Of a stretch of 64,000 bases of DNA, positions 17,155 to 25,516 are shown piece by piece. The stretch covers positions 1-64,000 of the forward strand of contig JAQUUC010000001.1 in NCBI GenBank assembly GCA_028694105.1, in the 5' to 3' direction. Numbering within the stretch: the stretch's first letter is position 1; every line of letters starts with the position of its first letter. A program made the translations under genes and the position numbers. The stretch comes from Hespellia sp. Its GTDB lineage: Bacteria > Bacillota > Clostridia > Lachnospirales > Lachnospiraceae. The notes beneath the pieces were generated by a model. That model did not search any database. It saw nothing but the letters and a program-made list of their open reading frames with translations, and was not told where the DNA came from.

Positions 17155-18081
17155 TTATCTCGCCTCAAGTGCACCGCCAATGTCTGCGATCATTGCCTCA
17201 ACAGCTGCTCTGGATGCATCACCGAAGTTCTCTGCGCCAAACTTCTCATATGCTTCCTGTTTGTATGCCGCGATGATTCCACGGGAAGAATTGACAATCG
17301 CGCCAAGTCCGTCCTCATTGAAGAAATGTACCAGATCTTTTCCCTGACCGCCCTGTGCACCGTAACCGGGAACCAGAATGTATGATTTAGGCATAATCTT
17401 ACGAAGGACTTTTCCCATCTCCGGATAAGTCGCACCCACAACTGCACCTATGTAGCTGTAGTCTTCGCCCATACATTCTTCGCCCCACGCAGCCACCTTC
17501 TCGCCCACAAGCTCGTAGAGCGGTCTGCCGTCAATCAGCTGGTCCTGAAACTCTCCGCTGGAAGGATTCGAAGTCTTAACCAGAATGAACAGACCTTTAT
17601 TCTCTTCCTGACACACCTTGATAAACGGATTGACTCCGTCACTTCCGAGATATGGATTCACGGTTGCAAAATCTTCATCGAACGGCACATAAGACTGGCT
17701 TCCAACCTGCACTCTTCCAAGATGTCCGACCGCGTATGCCGCAGATGTCGATCCGATATCGCCCCGCTTGATGTCACCAATGACAACAAGATCTTTTTCT
17801 TTGCAGTAATCCACTGTCTTTTTAAATGCCATAAGACCCGGAATTCCGAACTGCTCATACATTGCGATCTGTGGTTTTACCGCCGGAATCAAATCACAGG
17901 TCTTATCTACGATTTCTTTATTGAACTGCCAGATTGCCTCCGCAGCTCCCTCCAGTGTCTCTCCATATTCTGCAAATGCTTTTTTCTGTACATGCTCCGG
18001 AATGTAGCCCAGCATCGGATCGAGTCCAACAACAATCGGTGCTCCCGTCTCTTTAATCTTATTCTCTAATTTGTTAATCAT
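17155..18081 (-). CDS. pyrF: Orotidine-5'-phosphate decarboxylase (long bacterial type)
   Basis: PyrF decarboxylates OMP to UMP. The 308-residue protein is the longer type 2 form, with VVGLDPMLGYIP at the N-terminus and the catalytic VIGDIKRGDIGST segment that carries the Lys/Asp network; VPGYGAQGGQGKD binds the phosphate. The start is the ATG of MINKLENK at 18081: a GGAGGG lies 7 nt upstream and overlaps the ORF-track methionine, which therefore cannot be the start. First gene of the long pyrimidine/purine operon. Confidence 0.96.
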   Translation of the reverse strand: MINKLENKIKETGAPIVVGLDPMLGYIPEHVQKKAFAEYGETLEGAAEAIWQFNKEIVDKTCDLIPAVKPQIAMYEQFGIPGLMAFKKTVDYCKEKDLVVIGDIKRGDIGSTSAAYAVGHLGRVQVGSQSYVPFDEDFATVNPYLGSDGVNPFIKVCQEENKGLFILVKTSNPSSGEFQDQLIDGRPLYELVGEKVAAWGEECMGEDYSYIGAVVGATYPEMGKVLRKIMPKSYILVPGYGAQGGQGKDLVHFFNEDGLGAIVNSSRGIIAAYKQEAYEKFGAENFGDASRAAVEAMIADIGGALEAR

Positions 18082-18114
18082 CTCTTCGCCCTCCATAAAA
18101 TTACATATGTAGCT

Positions 18115-18143
18115 AGTTTACCATATTTGACACAAAATTTAAA
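18115..18143 (-). promoter_or_regulatory. Putative promoter of the pyrF-HPt operon
   Basis: On the minus strand TTTAAA (18143-18138) and TAAACT (18120-18115) are 17 nt apart, with TGG before the -10 acting as an extended element. The promoter sits between the ctpA terminator and pyrF. No PyrR-type attenuator hairpins are visible in the short 34-nt leader. Confidence 0.5.
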
Positions 18144-18156
18144 CATACACATCGAC

Positions 18157-18189
18157 AAAAAATGGGATAGTTGTCATAAACTATCCCAT
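18157..18189 (-). terminator. Terminator of the cdaR-ftsEX-pcsB-ctpA unit
   Basis: A perfect 9-bp stem (ATGGGATAG with CTATCCCAT), a 10-nt loop and a run of six T on the minus strand directly follow ctpA. Strong intrinsic terminator. Confidence 0.9.
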
Positions 18190-18204
18190 CAAATCTGCCT
18201 ATAT

Positions 18205-19452
18205 TTATTGTTCTGTCTGCTGCATCTGTCCCGTCACAACTTCCACCGCCTTGTCGAGCTGGTTATCTGCGTCAGGATTTTCTGCATTTTCCTCATATTC
18301 CACTTCTACATCCGGGGCAATTCCCTTTTTGTTGACACTGCGTCCGTTCGGTGTGAAATACTCCGCCGTCGTAATTTTTAAATACGTTCCGTCCTGCAAA
18401 TTCAGGATGGGCTGTACCACGCCCTTTCCGTATGTTGTCGTTCCGACCACCGTACCGACTTCATAATCCTGCACCGCTCCGGTAAAAATTTCAGATGCGC
18501 TTGCGCTGTTCCCGTTCACAAGAATCGCGAGCGGTTTGTCGAACCCGCTGTCATTTTCACAGGTATAATCGGTTCGCTTACCGTTCTTATCCTCTGTGTA
18601 TACGATCGTTCCCTTCGGAAGCAGCAGCCGCAGCATATCGCAGGTAGTCTCTACATTTCCGCCCGGGTTGGAGCGAAGGTCAATGACAAGACCTGCCATT
18701 CCCTGATTTTGAAGGTCACTCAGAGCGGTCGAAAACTGATCGTAGGTCACCGTATCAAATTCACTGACACGGATGTATCCAACGTTATTTGCTCTCATCT
18801 CGTAATTCACGGTCTGCTGCTCAATCTTCGCTCTCGTTGCCGTCACATCCACCTGATCCAGCGAATCGCCGCGATACACATGAAGAACCACATCCGTTCC
18901 TTCCTCACCTTTGATCCAGCTCACAATCTCAGTCAGATCTTCGTCTTTGATTTCATGATCATCTACCTGATAAATGATATCGCCTTCTGTCAGTCCCGCT
19001 TTCTGCGCCGGTGAGTCATCATAGACATTCATGACGACCACATAGTCCGTGGTCGCATCCTGCGACAGAACCGCACCTACACCACTGTATTCTCCCGATG
19101 TACTCTCCTCGAGAATTTTCGATGCTTCCTCATCGTAATATACCGAATACGGATCATTCAACCCGCTGATATATCCTTCATAAATTCCATTCTGCAAATC
19201 TTCATCTGTCACATCGTACAGATAATAGCGGTCTATCAGTCCGCGAAGCAGATTCAGCTTCGTCTCAGTACTGCTCGTTAAGACCTCCTTGTTCGAAGAT
19301 CCCACACCGCCAAATATTTTAAAGTATCCGACAGTTCCAATCACAGCAACCAGAAGGAACATAACAAGGGCGCCCGTGAGCGCCCCTTTTAAAAATCTTC
19401 TGTCCTTCTTTGGTTGATCCATTTGATATAATTCTTCATTCTGATTTTCCAT
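18205..19452 (-). CDS. ctpA: S41-family carboxy-terminal processing peptidase
   Basis: A 415-residue membrane-anchored serine protease. One transmembrane segment near residues 25-48 (GALVMFLLVAVIGTVGYF) is followed by a PDZ domain (GVGAVLSQ through VDVTATRA) and the S41 catalytic domain with the Ser in NGNSASASEIF and the Lys in TTYGKGVVQ. C-terminal processing peptidases act outside the membrane on cell-wall and signalling proteins. It follows the PcsB-like gene by 19 nt, so it may process or recycle components of the same division machinery. Acidic C-terminal tail. Confidence 0.95.
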   Translation of the reverse strand: MENQNEELYQMDQPKKDRRFLKGALTGALVMFLLVAVIGTVGYFKIFGGVGSSNKEVLTSSTETKLNLLRGLIDRYYLYDVTDEDLQNGIYEGYISGLNDPYSVYYDEEASKILEESTSGEYSGVGAVLSQDATTDYVVVMNVYDDSPAQKAGLTEGDIIYQVDDHEIKDEDLTEIVSWIKGEEGTDVVLHVYRGDSLDQVDVTATRAKIEQQTVNYEMRANNVGYIRVSEFDTVTYDQFSTALSDLQNQGMAGLVIDLRSNPGGNVETTCDMLRLLLPKGTIVYTEDKNGKRTDYTCENDSGFDKPLAILVNGNSASASEIFTGAVQDYEVGTVVGTTTYGKGVVQPILNLQDGTYLKITTAEYFTPNGRSVNKKGIAPDVEVEYEENAENPDADNQLDKAVEVVTGQMQQTEQ

Positions 19453-19471
19453 TTTAAGTCCTGACTTTCTT

Positions 19472-20569
19472 TTATAAATATCCTCTTGGATCTACAGGTG
19501 ATCCATTCTTTTCCACCTGGAAATGTAAATGCGCTCCAAAGGAATGTCCTGTATTTCCAACCCTGCCAATCTGCTGGCCTTTTGCAACACTCTGTCCTGC
19601 GCTTACGCACACTGCGGAATGATGCATATATTTTGTGACCAGTCCGTTGCCGTGATCAATCACGACCCAGTTACCCGCGGTTCCTGCCCATCCTGCCATG
19701 ATCACCGTTCCGGCTGCGGCCGCATAGGTAGGCGTTCCTTCACCTGCCGCATAATCACGGCCGTAATGATAGGTTCTTCCATCCAGACTACGTGGTCCGA
19801 ATTCACTGGATATGTACGCTGACGGGCAGGGATTTGTGAAGTATCCATTGCCACTGACAACATTTCCGCCGCCCGGTGTAAATGTTCCCGAACCGGACGA
19901 AGCATTCGCCGCCACATTCGCCGCCTCCTGCTTTAATTTTTCAAGTGTCTCAGCATTGTCTCCGATTTCGCTCTCAATATCGGCAAGTTTCGTATTACTG
20001 TCATCCAGCAATGCCTGCACCTCATCATGCTTTGCCGCAAGCTCCTCCTGCATCACCGTAATCTCATCATACTCTGACTGAAGTGCCACTTCCTGCGCTT
20101 CAACTTTTTTGACTGTATTCTGATACTCAGTCAGCATCCCTCTGTCATACGAGGACACCTCCTGCACATACTCCGCATTGCTGATGAAATCAGCCATATT
20201 CTCTGACTTCATCAGAATCTCAAGGAACTGTGATTCTCCGGATTCATACATATATTTGATGCGAAGCTTCATGTCATCATACTGTTTTGTCTCAACAAGC
20301 TTTGCCTCAACGAGCTTATTCTGTGCTTCGTCAATCTCCGCCGCTTTTGTATTCAGTTTTTCCTGTGTTTCGCTCGCCTTTACCGCGATTGCATTAATCT
20401 GGTCCGTGAGCGAAGCCTTATCTGCTTCTGCCTTTTTCTTCTGTTCTTCCAGCTCCGCTGCTTTTTCCTCAGCGTCACTGATTGATGTGGCATTTGCACT
20501 TAACCCCATTGATATACTCAGCACCATGACCAGAACAATGCTCAGCACTCTCCTCTTTCGCTTAGTCAT
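19472..20569 (-). CDS. PcsB/EnvC-like peptidoglycan hydrolase with coiled coil and M23 domain
   Basis: A 365-residue secreted protein: signal peptide ending near ANA (residue 27), a long coiled-coil region (about 30-225) and a C-terminal M23 (LytM) metallopeptidase domain with the metal motifs HYGRD and HLHF, plus the intermediate KYMHHSA His. Position 10 nt after ftsX and the coiled-coil layout make it the FtsX-activated amidase activator or hydrolase (EnvC in E. coli, PcsB in streptococci). The zinc ligands are intact, so it may cut peptides itself. GGAG in its ribosome site overlaps the ftsX stop. Confidence 0.93.
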   Translation of the reverse strand: MTKRKRRVLSIVLVMVLSISMGLSANATSISDAEEKAAELEEQKKKAEADKASLTDQINAIAVKASETQEKLNTKAAEIDEAQNKLVEAKLVETKQYDDMKLRIKYMYESGESQFLEILMKSENMADFISNAEYVQEVSSYDRGMLTEYQNTVKKVEAQEVALQSEYDEITVMQEELAAKHDEVQALLDDSNTKLADIESEIGDNAETLEKLKQEAANVAANASSGSGTFTPGGGNVVSGNGYFTNPCPSAYISSEFGPRSLDGRTYHYGRDYAAGEGTPTYAAAAGTVIMAGWAGTAGNWVVIDHGNGLVTKYMHHSAVCVSAGQSVAKGQQIGRVGNTGHSFGAHLHFQVEKNGSPVDPRGYL

Positions 20570-20578
20570 ACTTTTCTC

Positions 20579-21529
20579 CTACGCTTTCAGATGCTTACGT
20601 ACAGTAAAGATACTTCCGATGAAACCAATACCGACTCCAAGCAGCAGTCCAATCGGCAGTAACTGTGTATAAACTCTGTCAACCGGCATAAATGTGATGA
20701 TATTGTTCAGCAGGCTGAATTTTGTCATAATAAAGGTAACGGCCTGACCATACAGGAAATATAAGAGCACCAGTGGAATGATTGCTCCAAACAGTCCAAT
20801 CAATACACCTTCAATGATAAACGGAGACCGAACGATAAAGTCCTTCGCTCCAATATATTTCATAATTGCAATCTCTTCCTTACGGACTGTAATTCCCATT
20901 GTAACAGTATTACTAATCAGGAAGACTGATACAACTAAAAGCACAAGAATAATTGCGATTGCAACATATCCTACCAGAACATTTACGCTGGACAGCGTAT
21001 TTGCAACAACATCTGACTTGTTAACCTTACGGACACCGTCCAGACCGGAGGCATACTCAACCAGATCCGACTGCGTCTCTGATAACGATGTGTCATTCAC
21101 ACTGATATTCTCATCCTTTGAAGAACTCTTCATATAGACCGAATAGTTATCCGACCCTGCAAGCGGGTTGTCATCTTTAAATCCTTCCGCTAATTCCGGG
21201 TTGTCGCTAAAGTACTGCTCTTTGTAGCTTTCCCATGCTTCATCTGCTGATACATATGTCACTTTCGAAACATCATTGCGGGCCTTTAAATCCTCGCCGA
21301 TTTTATCAATCTGGGCCTGCGTTGCATCCTCTTCAAAAAATACAGTGATCGCAACACCCTCCTCCGCTGATTTTACAATATACTGAAAGTTCACTACGAT
21401 TGCAAAAAACAATCCAAAAATAAAAATACACGCCGACATCGTCGCTAACGAAGCGAGTGAGAACATCTTATTTCTCCAGATATTCTTCACACCCTGTTTT
21501 CCTACGTATCCTACTGTACTAATCCTCAT
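20579..21529 (-). CDS. ftsX: Cell division protein FtsX
   Basis: A 316-residue ABC permease-like protein with one N-terminal transmembrane helix (SACIFIFGLFFAIVVNF), a large extracellular loop (about 60-185) that contacts the peptidoglycan hydrolase, and three C-terminal membrane helices of the FtsX/MacB fold including KEEIAIMKYIGAKDFIVRSPF. The start overlaps the end of ftsE by 11 nt. Together with FtsE it transmits ATP hydrolysis to the hydrolase encoded next. Confidence 0.96.
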   Translation of the reverse strand: MRISTVGYVGKQGVKNIWRNKMFSLASLATMSACIFIFGLFFAIVVNFQYIVKSAEEGVAITVFFEEDATQAQIDKIGEDLKARNDVSKVTYVSADEAWESYKEQYFSDNPELAEGFKDDNPLAGSDNYSVYMKSSSKDENISVNDTSLSETQSDLVEYASGLDGVRKVNKSDVVANTLSSVNVLVGYVAIAIILVLLVVSVFLISNTVTMGITVRKEEIAIMKYIGAKDFIVRSPFIIEGVLIGLFGAIIPLVLLYFLYGQAVTFIMTKFSLLNNIITFMPVDRVYTQLLPIGLLLGVGIGFIGSIFTVRKHLKA

Positions 21530-22205
21530 TTATATACCCACCTTTTTTTTCATCACTGACAATAACGCCCTGCTTCATTGTAATTACACGTTCATTCATC
21601 TCGTTTACGATTTCCTGGTTATGGGTAACAACTAAAACAGTCGTTCCTCTATCATTCGCTTCCTTCAGAAGACTCATAATCTCCCATGAGTTCGTCGGGT
21701 CAAGGTTACCGGTCGGCTCATCAGCCAGAAGAATTGCAGGTTCATTTACAATTGCTCTTGCAATTGCAACACGCTGCTGCTCTCCGCCGGAAAGCTCTTT
21801 TGGAAATGATTTGTATTTCTGAGCAAGCCCTACCAGAGAAAGTGCCGCCGGTACTTTCTTCTTGATCACACGTGTTGACTGCTCAGTAACACGAAGCGCA
21901 AATGCAATATTCTCATAGATATTGCGGTCTTTTAACAGACGGAAATCCTGAAATACAACCCCGAGTCCTTTTCGGAACTTCGGAATCTGTCTGTGCTTCA
22001 TTCTTGTGAGATTCTGTCCATTGACAATGATGGATCCTTTGGTCGGCTCTAATTCTTTCATAATCAGACGAACCAGTGTGGATTTACCAGATCCACTGTC
22101 TCCAACGATAAAAACGAATTCTCCCCGTTCGATTTTTACCGATACTCCGTTCAGGGCAGCATTACCCTTAGAGTATTCTTTTGTAACATCCTTTAATTCA
22201 ATCAT
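21519..22205 (-). CDS. ftsE: Cell division ATP-binding protein FtsE
   Basis: A 228-residue ABC ATPase with Walker A GDSGSGKST, signature LSGGEQQRVAIARA and Walker B ILLADEPTGNLDP, and the FtsE-typical FRKGLGVVFQDFRLL Q-loop region. It pairs with FtsX. It lies 25 nt after the CdaR-type regulator gene and is probably transcribed from the same promoter. Confidence 0.97.
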   Translation of the reverse strand: MIELKDVTKEYSKGNAALNGVSVKIERGEFVFIVGDSGSGKSTLVRLIMKELEPTKGSIIVNGQNLTRMKHRQIPKFRKGLGVVFQDFRLLKDRNIYENIAFALRVTEQSTRVIKKKVPAALSLVGLAQKYKSFPKELSGGEQQRVAIARAIVNEPAILLADEPTGNLDPTNSWEIMSLLKEANDRGTTVLVVTHNQEIVNEMNERVITMKQGVIVSDEKKGGYINED

Positions 22206-22230
22206 ATGCTCCTCCTACTTTGTATACCTC

Positions 22231-23319
22231 TTAGTATTCTAGTGTTTCCATATATTTCATATATTTCACTACCATAAGAGCTATCTTAAATGTGATAGCA
22301 TCCTCGAATACGCGCAAATCAAGACCCGTACTCTTTTGTAGCTTATCCAACCGATACACTAATGTGTTTCGGTGAATATATAATTGTCTGGACGTCTCTG
22401 ACACATTCAAATTATTTTCAAAAAATTTATTAATTGTCGCAAGTGTCTCCTCGTCAAATTCGTCCGGTGATTTCCCCTCAAAGATTTCTTTGATGAACAT
22501 CTTGCAGAGCGGTATCGGCAGCTGATAGATCAAACGGCCGATTCCCAGCGCACTGTATGCCATGATGCGCTTCTCATTAAAGAAAATCTTACCGACATCA
22601 AGTGCCAGCTTCGCTTCTTTGTATGACTTCGATACCTCTTTAATATCTCCGACCACTGTTCCATATGCAATATGGGCTTCTTCCTTCTCTTCTGTTCTTA
22701 GAAGGTCATCCATCTTCTGTGCAAACTTCTCTAATTCTTTCGGCCCGTCTTTTTCAGCGAGTTCTTTCACAACGATAATATTCTTCTCGTCAACCGCGGT
22801 TACGAAGTCCTTGCTTTTATTTCCCAGGAGGCTCCGGATGTGTTCCAGCGATACGCTGTCTTTTTCATGAGTTGTCTCAATCAGGAAAATTACACGCCGC
22901 ACTTCGGTGTCAATATGTAATTTTTTGGCACGGTTATAAATATCCACCAGCAGCAGATTATCCAGCAGCAGGTTCTTGATAAAATTATCTTTATCAAAAC
23001 GCTCCTTATATGCAACTAAAAGGCTTTGAATCTGGAACGCAGCCATCTTCCCCACCATATATACATCGTCGCTGTCTCCACTGACCATCACCACATACTC
23101 CAGCTGCTGTTCATCAAACACCTTAAAGAACTGACTGCCGGCTATCACCTGGCTGTCAGCCGGTGATTCAACAAATGCTGACACCAGACTTTCATAATTG
23201 TCTGCCTCCTCCATGGTACCTGCCAATAATTTGCCTTCCATGTCCAAGACACCAAAATCAATTCTGGAAATGCTCTTCAATCCTTCAATCGTATTTTGAA
23301 GTATCTGATTAGAAATCAT
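22231..23319 (-). CDS. CdaR/PucR-type transcriptional regulator
   Basis: A 362-residue regulator whose C-terminal end has the PucR-type helix-turn-helix (NNLNVSETSRQLYIHRNTLVYRL, shown in part), preceded by a GGDEF-like CdaR middle region and an N-terminal sensory part (SRIDFGVLDMEGKLLAG). CdaR proteins activate sugar-diacid genes in E. coli, but no such genes are nearby; here it heads the ftsEX operon. The start is the ATG at 23319 (MISNQILQ), with GGAGGG 6 nt upstream. The effector is unknown. Confidence 0.9.
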   Translation of the reverse strand: MISNQILQNTIEGLKSISRIDFGVLDMEGKLLAGTMEEADNYESLVSAFVESPADSQVIAGSQFFKVFDEQQLEYVVMVSGDSDDVYMVGKMAAFQIQSLLVAYKERFDKDNFIKNLLLDNLLLVDIYNRAKKLHIDTEVRRVIFLIETTHEKDSVSLEHIRSLLGNKSKDFVTAVDEKNIIVVKELAEKDGPKELEKFAQKMDDLLRTEEKEEAHIAYGTVVGDIKEVSKSYKEAKLALDVGKIFFNEKRIMAYSALGIGRLIYQLPIPLCKMFIKEIFEGKSPDEFDEETLATINKFFENNLNVSETSRQLYIHRNTLVYRLDKLQKSTGLDLRVFEDAITFKIALMVVKYMKYMETLEY

Positions 23320-23527
23320 ACTTTTCCCTCCGCTCACTCTATCTTGTGTACATTTTTCACAAGTCTTTTCCTGTCGATAAACGCATAAAACGTCACACTC
23401 ATTTTATATCTTAATGCAAAACGCCAAAAAAATAAAGAGTAAATAGGTTTTTTTAATGCAATTTCTCATATTTTTCACAGTTATTTTAGATTTTTGCGCT
23501 ATACAATCTCCACAAAAGCAGTATTTT

Positions 23528-24196
23528 CTATGATTCTCTCTGATCCTGTACAACTTTTCGACGAAACAGAAGCTTCATGAGCAAAGCCTGCAGCCCCCGT
23601 CCTGATCTGGTATCACTTCCGATTACACCGCTGCTCATACCAACCCACAGCTTTGCGTTCATCCATGCACGATTATCACTTGCAAAAAACTCACGGACAG
23701 GTGTTGATAAAAAACCAAGCACACACTCCACGCCTGCGGCATTAATATGATTCACAACCGATTCCTCCGACAAGGTCTGCTCCGAGAGTATGCCCTCTCC
23801 CATAATCTGCATTCCATGATAACGTTTGCGGACATAATCAGACACCTTCTGCAGCTCATCTTCTGAATCTGCCAAAAGATACACTTTGGTCCTTCTTTTT
23901 TCCAATTGTCTGGCAAGACTCTTCCAGAACAAGCCTTCTTCAATCTCTTTTAATGCAGATTCACTCTCGATTCCGGCAGCCTTTAAGATTTCCGGATCGC
24001 CCGGAACCACAATATCAAACTGCTGGATTGCATCCTGGAGCTTTGGCTGTTCCTCCGCCTGAAGCAGAGTATCCATGGACACCACCTCAATCAGATTCAA
24101 CGACTCCGACTGAAAGTACTGCTGAATCTTTTTCATGGTATATGCGGTCTTGCTGTTACTTATCTGTATATTCAAAATCTGAATTGTATCATTCAT
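23528..24196 (-). CDS. WecG/TagA/CpsF-like protein, probably degenerate
   Basis: A 222-residue cytoplasmic protein. The order of elements (FDIVVPGDPEILKAAG early, RRTKVYLLADSEDELQKVSDYV in the middle, GVECVLGFLSTPVREFF late, followed by LWVGMSSGVIG) parallels the WecG/TagA/CpsF glycosyltransferase fold, in which one expects a GxPKQE motif. That motif is replaced by GFLSTPVREF, so catalytic activity is doubtful. The start is the ATG at 24196, placed by AGGTGA 5 nt upstream. It follows the SASP gene by 62 nt. Assignment is by pattern only. Confidence 0.55.
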   Translation of the reverse strand: MNDTIQILNIQISNSKTAYTMKKIQQYFQSESLNLIEVVSMDTLLQAEEQPKLQDAIQQFDIVVPGDPEILKAAGIESESALKEIEEGLFWKSLARQLEKRRTKVYLLADSEDELQKVSDYVRKRYHGMQIMGEGILSEQTLSEESVVNHINAAGVECVLGFLSTPVREFFASDNRAWMNAKLWVGMSSGVIGSDTRSGRGLQALLMKLLFRRKVVQDQRES

Positions 24197-24258
24197 TTCA
24201 ATCACCTGTTTTTCCTCAGTCGTGTTATTGTAACAAATATGCTCTGATTTTTCAACCT

Positions 24259-24450
24259 TTACTTTCCGTCCTGCCGGTATCTGCGCTTCGTCACCAGTCC
24301 GCCTATTCTTCCTGTCTCCTTGGAAGTCAGCGACTTCCAGCCCTCCTGAAGGACCTTGTCAAGCAGCCCCAGTTCTTCTGCAATTTCATATTTTGCACGC
24401 TCATGTTCCTCTAACTTATCCAGACAGATTTCTTTTTTCTTCTTTTCCAT
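24259..24450 (-). CDS. Alpha/beta-type small acid-soluble spore protein
   Basis: A 63-residue protein whose core AKYEIAEELGLLDKVLQEG and GRIGGLVTKRR match the two conserved blocks of alpha/beta SASPs, which coat DNA in dormant spores. I start it at MEKKKKEICL because AAAGGAG lies 8 nt upstream; the longer ORF-track start runs into the preceding terminator. The Lys-rich start and the block TSKETGRIGG instead of the more common ARENGSVGGE type make it an SspF-like variant. It shows that the organism can sporulate or descends from spore-formers. Confidence 0.85.
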   Translation of the reverse strand: MEKKKKEICLDKLEEHERAKYEIAEELGLLDKVLQEGWKSLTSKETGRIGGLVTKRRYRQDGK

Positions 24451-24476
24451 TTTGTTTGCTCCTTTGGCTTTTTTCA

Positions 24477-24506
24477 AAGTATTTCCAAAAGAAAAGGAGG
24501 TATTCA
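24477..24506 (-). promoter_or_regulatory. Possible sigma-G (forespore) promoter of the SASP gene
   Basis: On the minus strand TGAATA (24506-24501) and AATACTT (24483-24477) are 17 nt apart, close to the forespore sigma-G pattern TGAATA then CATACTA. The -35 lies inside the 3' arm of the upstream terminator hairpin. Inference from a consensus match only. Confidence 0.4.
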
Positions 24507-24522
24507 TCCCGTGAACACCTCC
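24486..24522 (-). terminator. Terminator of the PadR-DUF1700-DUF4097-PspC operon
   Basis: GGAGGTGTTCA pairs with TGAATACCTCC (11 bp with one G-T pair, 5-nt loop), followed on the minus strand by TTTTCTTTT. It lies just after the PspC gene. Confidence 0.85.
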
Positions 24523-24554
24523 AACAAACTTCTTCATATTAAAACAGTACTTCT

Positions 24555-24752
24555 TTACTCTACGATACTCGGCTCATCCGGAATAATGATCGCTGCAATG
24601 ATATATGCAAGGATTCCCGGTCCCACGCAGGCTATCAGTACCCATGCCAGTCGTACCAGAGTTGGATCAATATTGAAATATTCTCCCACACCTCCACATA
24701 CACCACAGATAGTTCGATTTGTTTGTGAACGATATAATTTCTTTCCACTCAT
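24555..24752 (-). CDS. PspC domain protein
   Basis: A 65-residue membrane protein that is almost entirely a PspC domain: KLYRSQTNRTICGVCGG, GEYFNIDPTLVRLAWVL and one transmembrane helix ending IIAAIIIPDE. PspC-type proteins sense or respond to envelope stress and may act as toxins or regulators. Last gene of a four-gene PadR operon, 18 nt after the DUF4097 gene. Confidence 0.92.
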   Translation of the reverse strand: MSGKKLYRSQTNRTICGVCGGVGEYFNIDPTLVRLAWVLIACVGPGILAYIIAAIIIPDEPSIVE

Positions 24753-24770
24753 AATAGTTTCTCCTTTCTG

Positions 24771-25514
24771 TTATTCAAATGATATACTTACTTCTCCAGC
24801 ACCACATTCAATATCGATGTTATTGGTGGTGTTATTATCAATGGTTCGATCCGATACGATACCGGAATAAGAGTTGTCTCCAATTTTCACTTGTCCGATA
24901 CCACATTCAATACTATAGTTGAAATTATCTTCTGCTTCAGATGTAACATATACCACCTGTCCGGCGCCACATTCAATGCTCATATCCCGCGCAAGGACAT
25001 CCCCGATGGTAACTTCTCCCGCTCCGATGGAAATTGACATTTCATCAAAAACCTGATCCTGCGGCACATAGATAATTAATTGGCCAAGGTCATGTGCGTG
25101 CCATGTTCCTCTCTCGGCATCGATGTTGAGTTCCCCGTCGGACTGGTCAACAGAATAGTCGGTGCTGCCCGCCACACCGCTGGAATCAACCCGAATGGCT
25201 GATCCGGAATACGGTTTGATGACCAGACTTCCCGCTCCAAAATCCACATCCAGTTCTTTCACACCTTCATACGTTTCTGTATCTCTCAGGTCAGATGTTT
25301 TCACTTCTTCTCTTGCAATTTCTTTGGAGGCGTCCTCATCTCCATCAGAATTGTATCGGTAGTCTGTGCTGCTTTTCATTGAGATACTGTCACCAAATGC
25401 ATCCCTCACATTCGCCAGCGTAACCCCCATCACCAGACCTGCTGTACAAAACCCCAGACCGATCATTGCAATAACCGCACATACAATCCAGAATATTTTC
25501 CATCCTTTTTTCAT
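24771..25514 (-). CDS. DUF4097-type membrane-anchored beta-helix protein
   Basis: A 247-residue protein with an N-terminal transmembrane helix (IFWIVCAVIAMIGLGFCTAGLVMG in part) and an extracytoplasmic beta-strand repeat region (VDFGAGSLVIKP, ISIGAGEVTIGD, IECGAGQVVYV, IECGIGQVKIG, IECGAGEVSISF), in which G-A/I-G turns recur about every 25-30 residues. This matches the adhesin-like beta-helix of DUF4097/LiaF-type proteins found beside PspC and DUF1700. It probably takes part in envelope-stress sensing. 2 nt separate it from the DUF1700 gene. Confidence 0.88.
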   Translation of the reverse strand: MKKGWKIFWIVCAVIAMIGLGFCTAGLVMGVTLANVRDAFGDSISMKSSTDYRYNSDGDEDASKEIAREEVKTSDLRDTETYEGVKELDVDFGAGSLVIKPYSGSAIRVDSSGVAGSTDYSVDQSDGELNIDAERGTWHAHDLGQLIIYVPQDQVFDEMSISIGAGEVTIGDVLARDMSIECGAGQVVYVTSEAEDNFNYSIECGIGQVKIGDNSYSGIVSDRTIDNNTTNNIDIECGAGEVSISFE

Positions 25515-25516
25515 AT

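Noticed and set aside
18082-18204. PyrR attenuator or pyrimidine-sensing leader before pyrF
   Set aside because: The leader after the promoter is too short (about 34 nt) for the usual terminator/antiterminator hairpins and no conserved PyrR-binding loop is seen.
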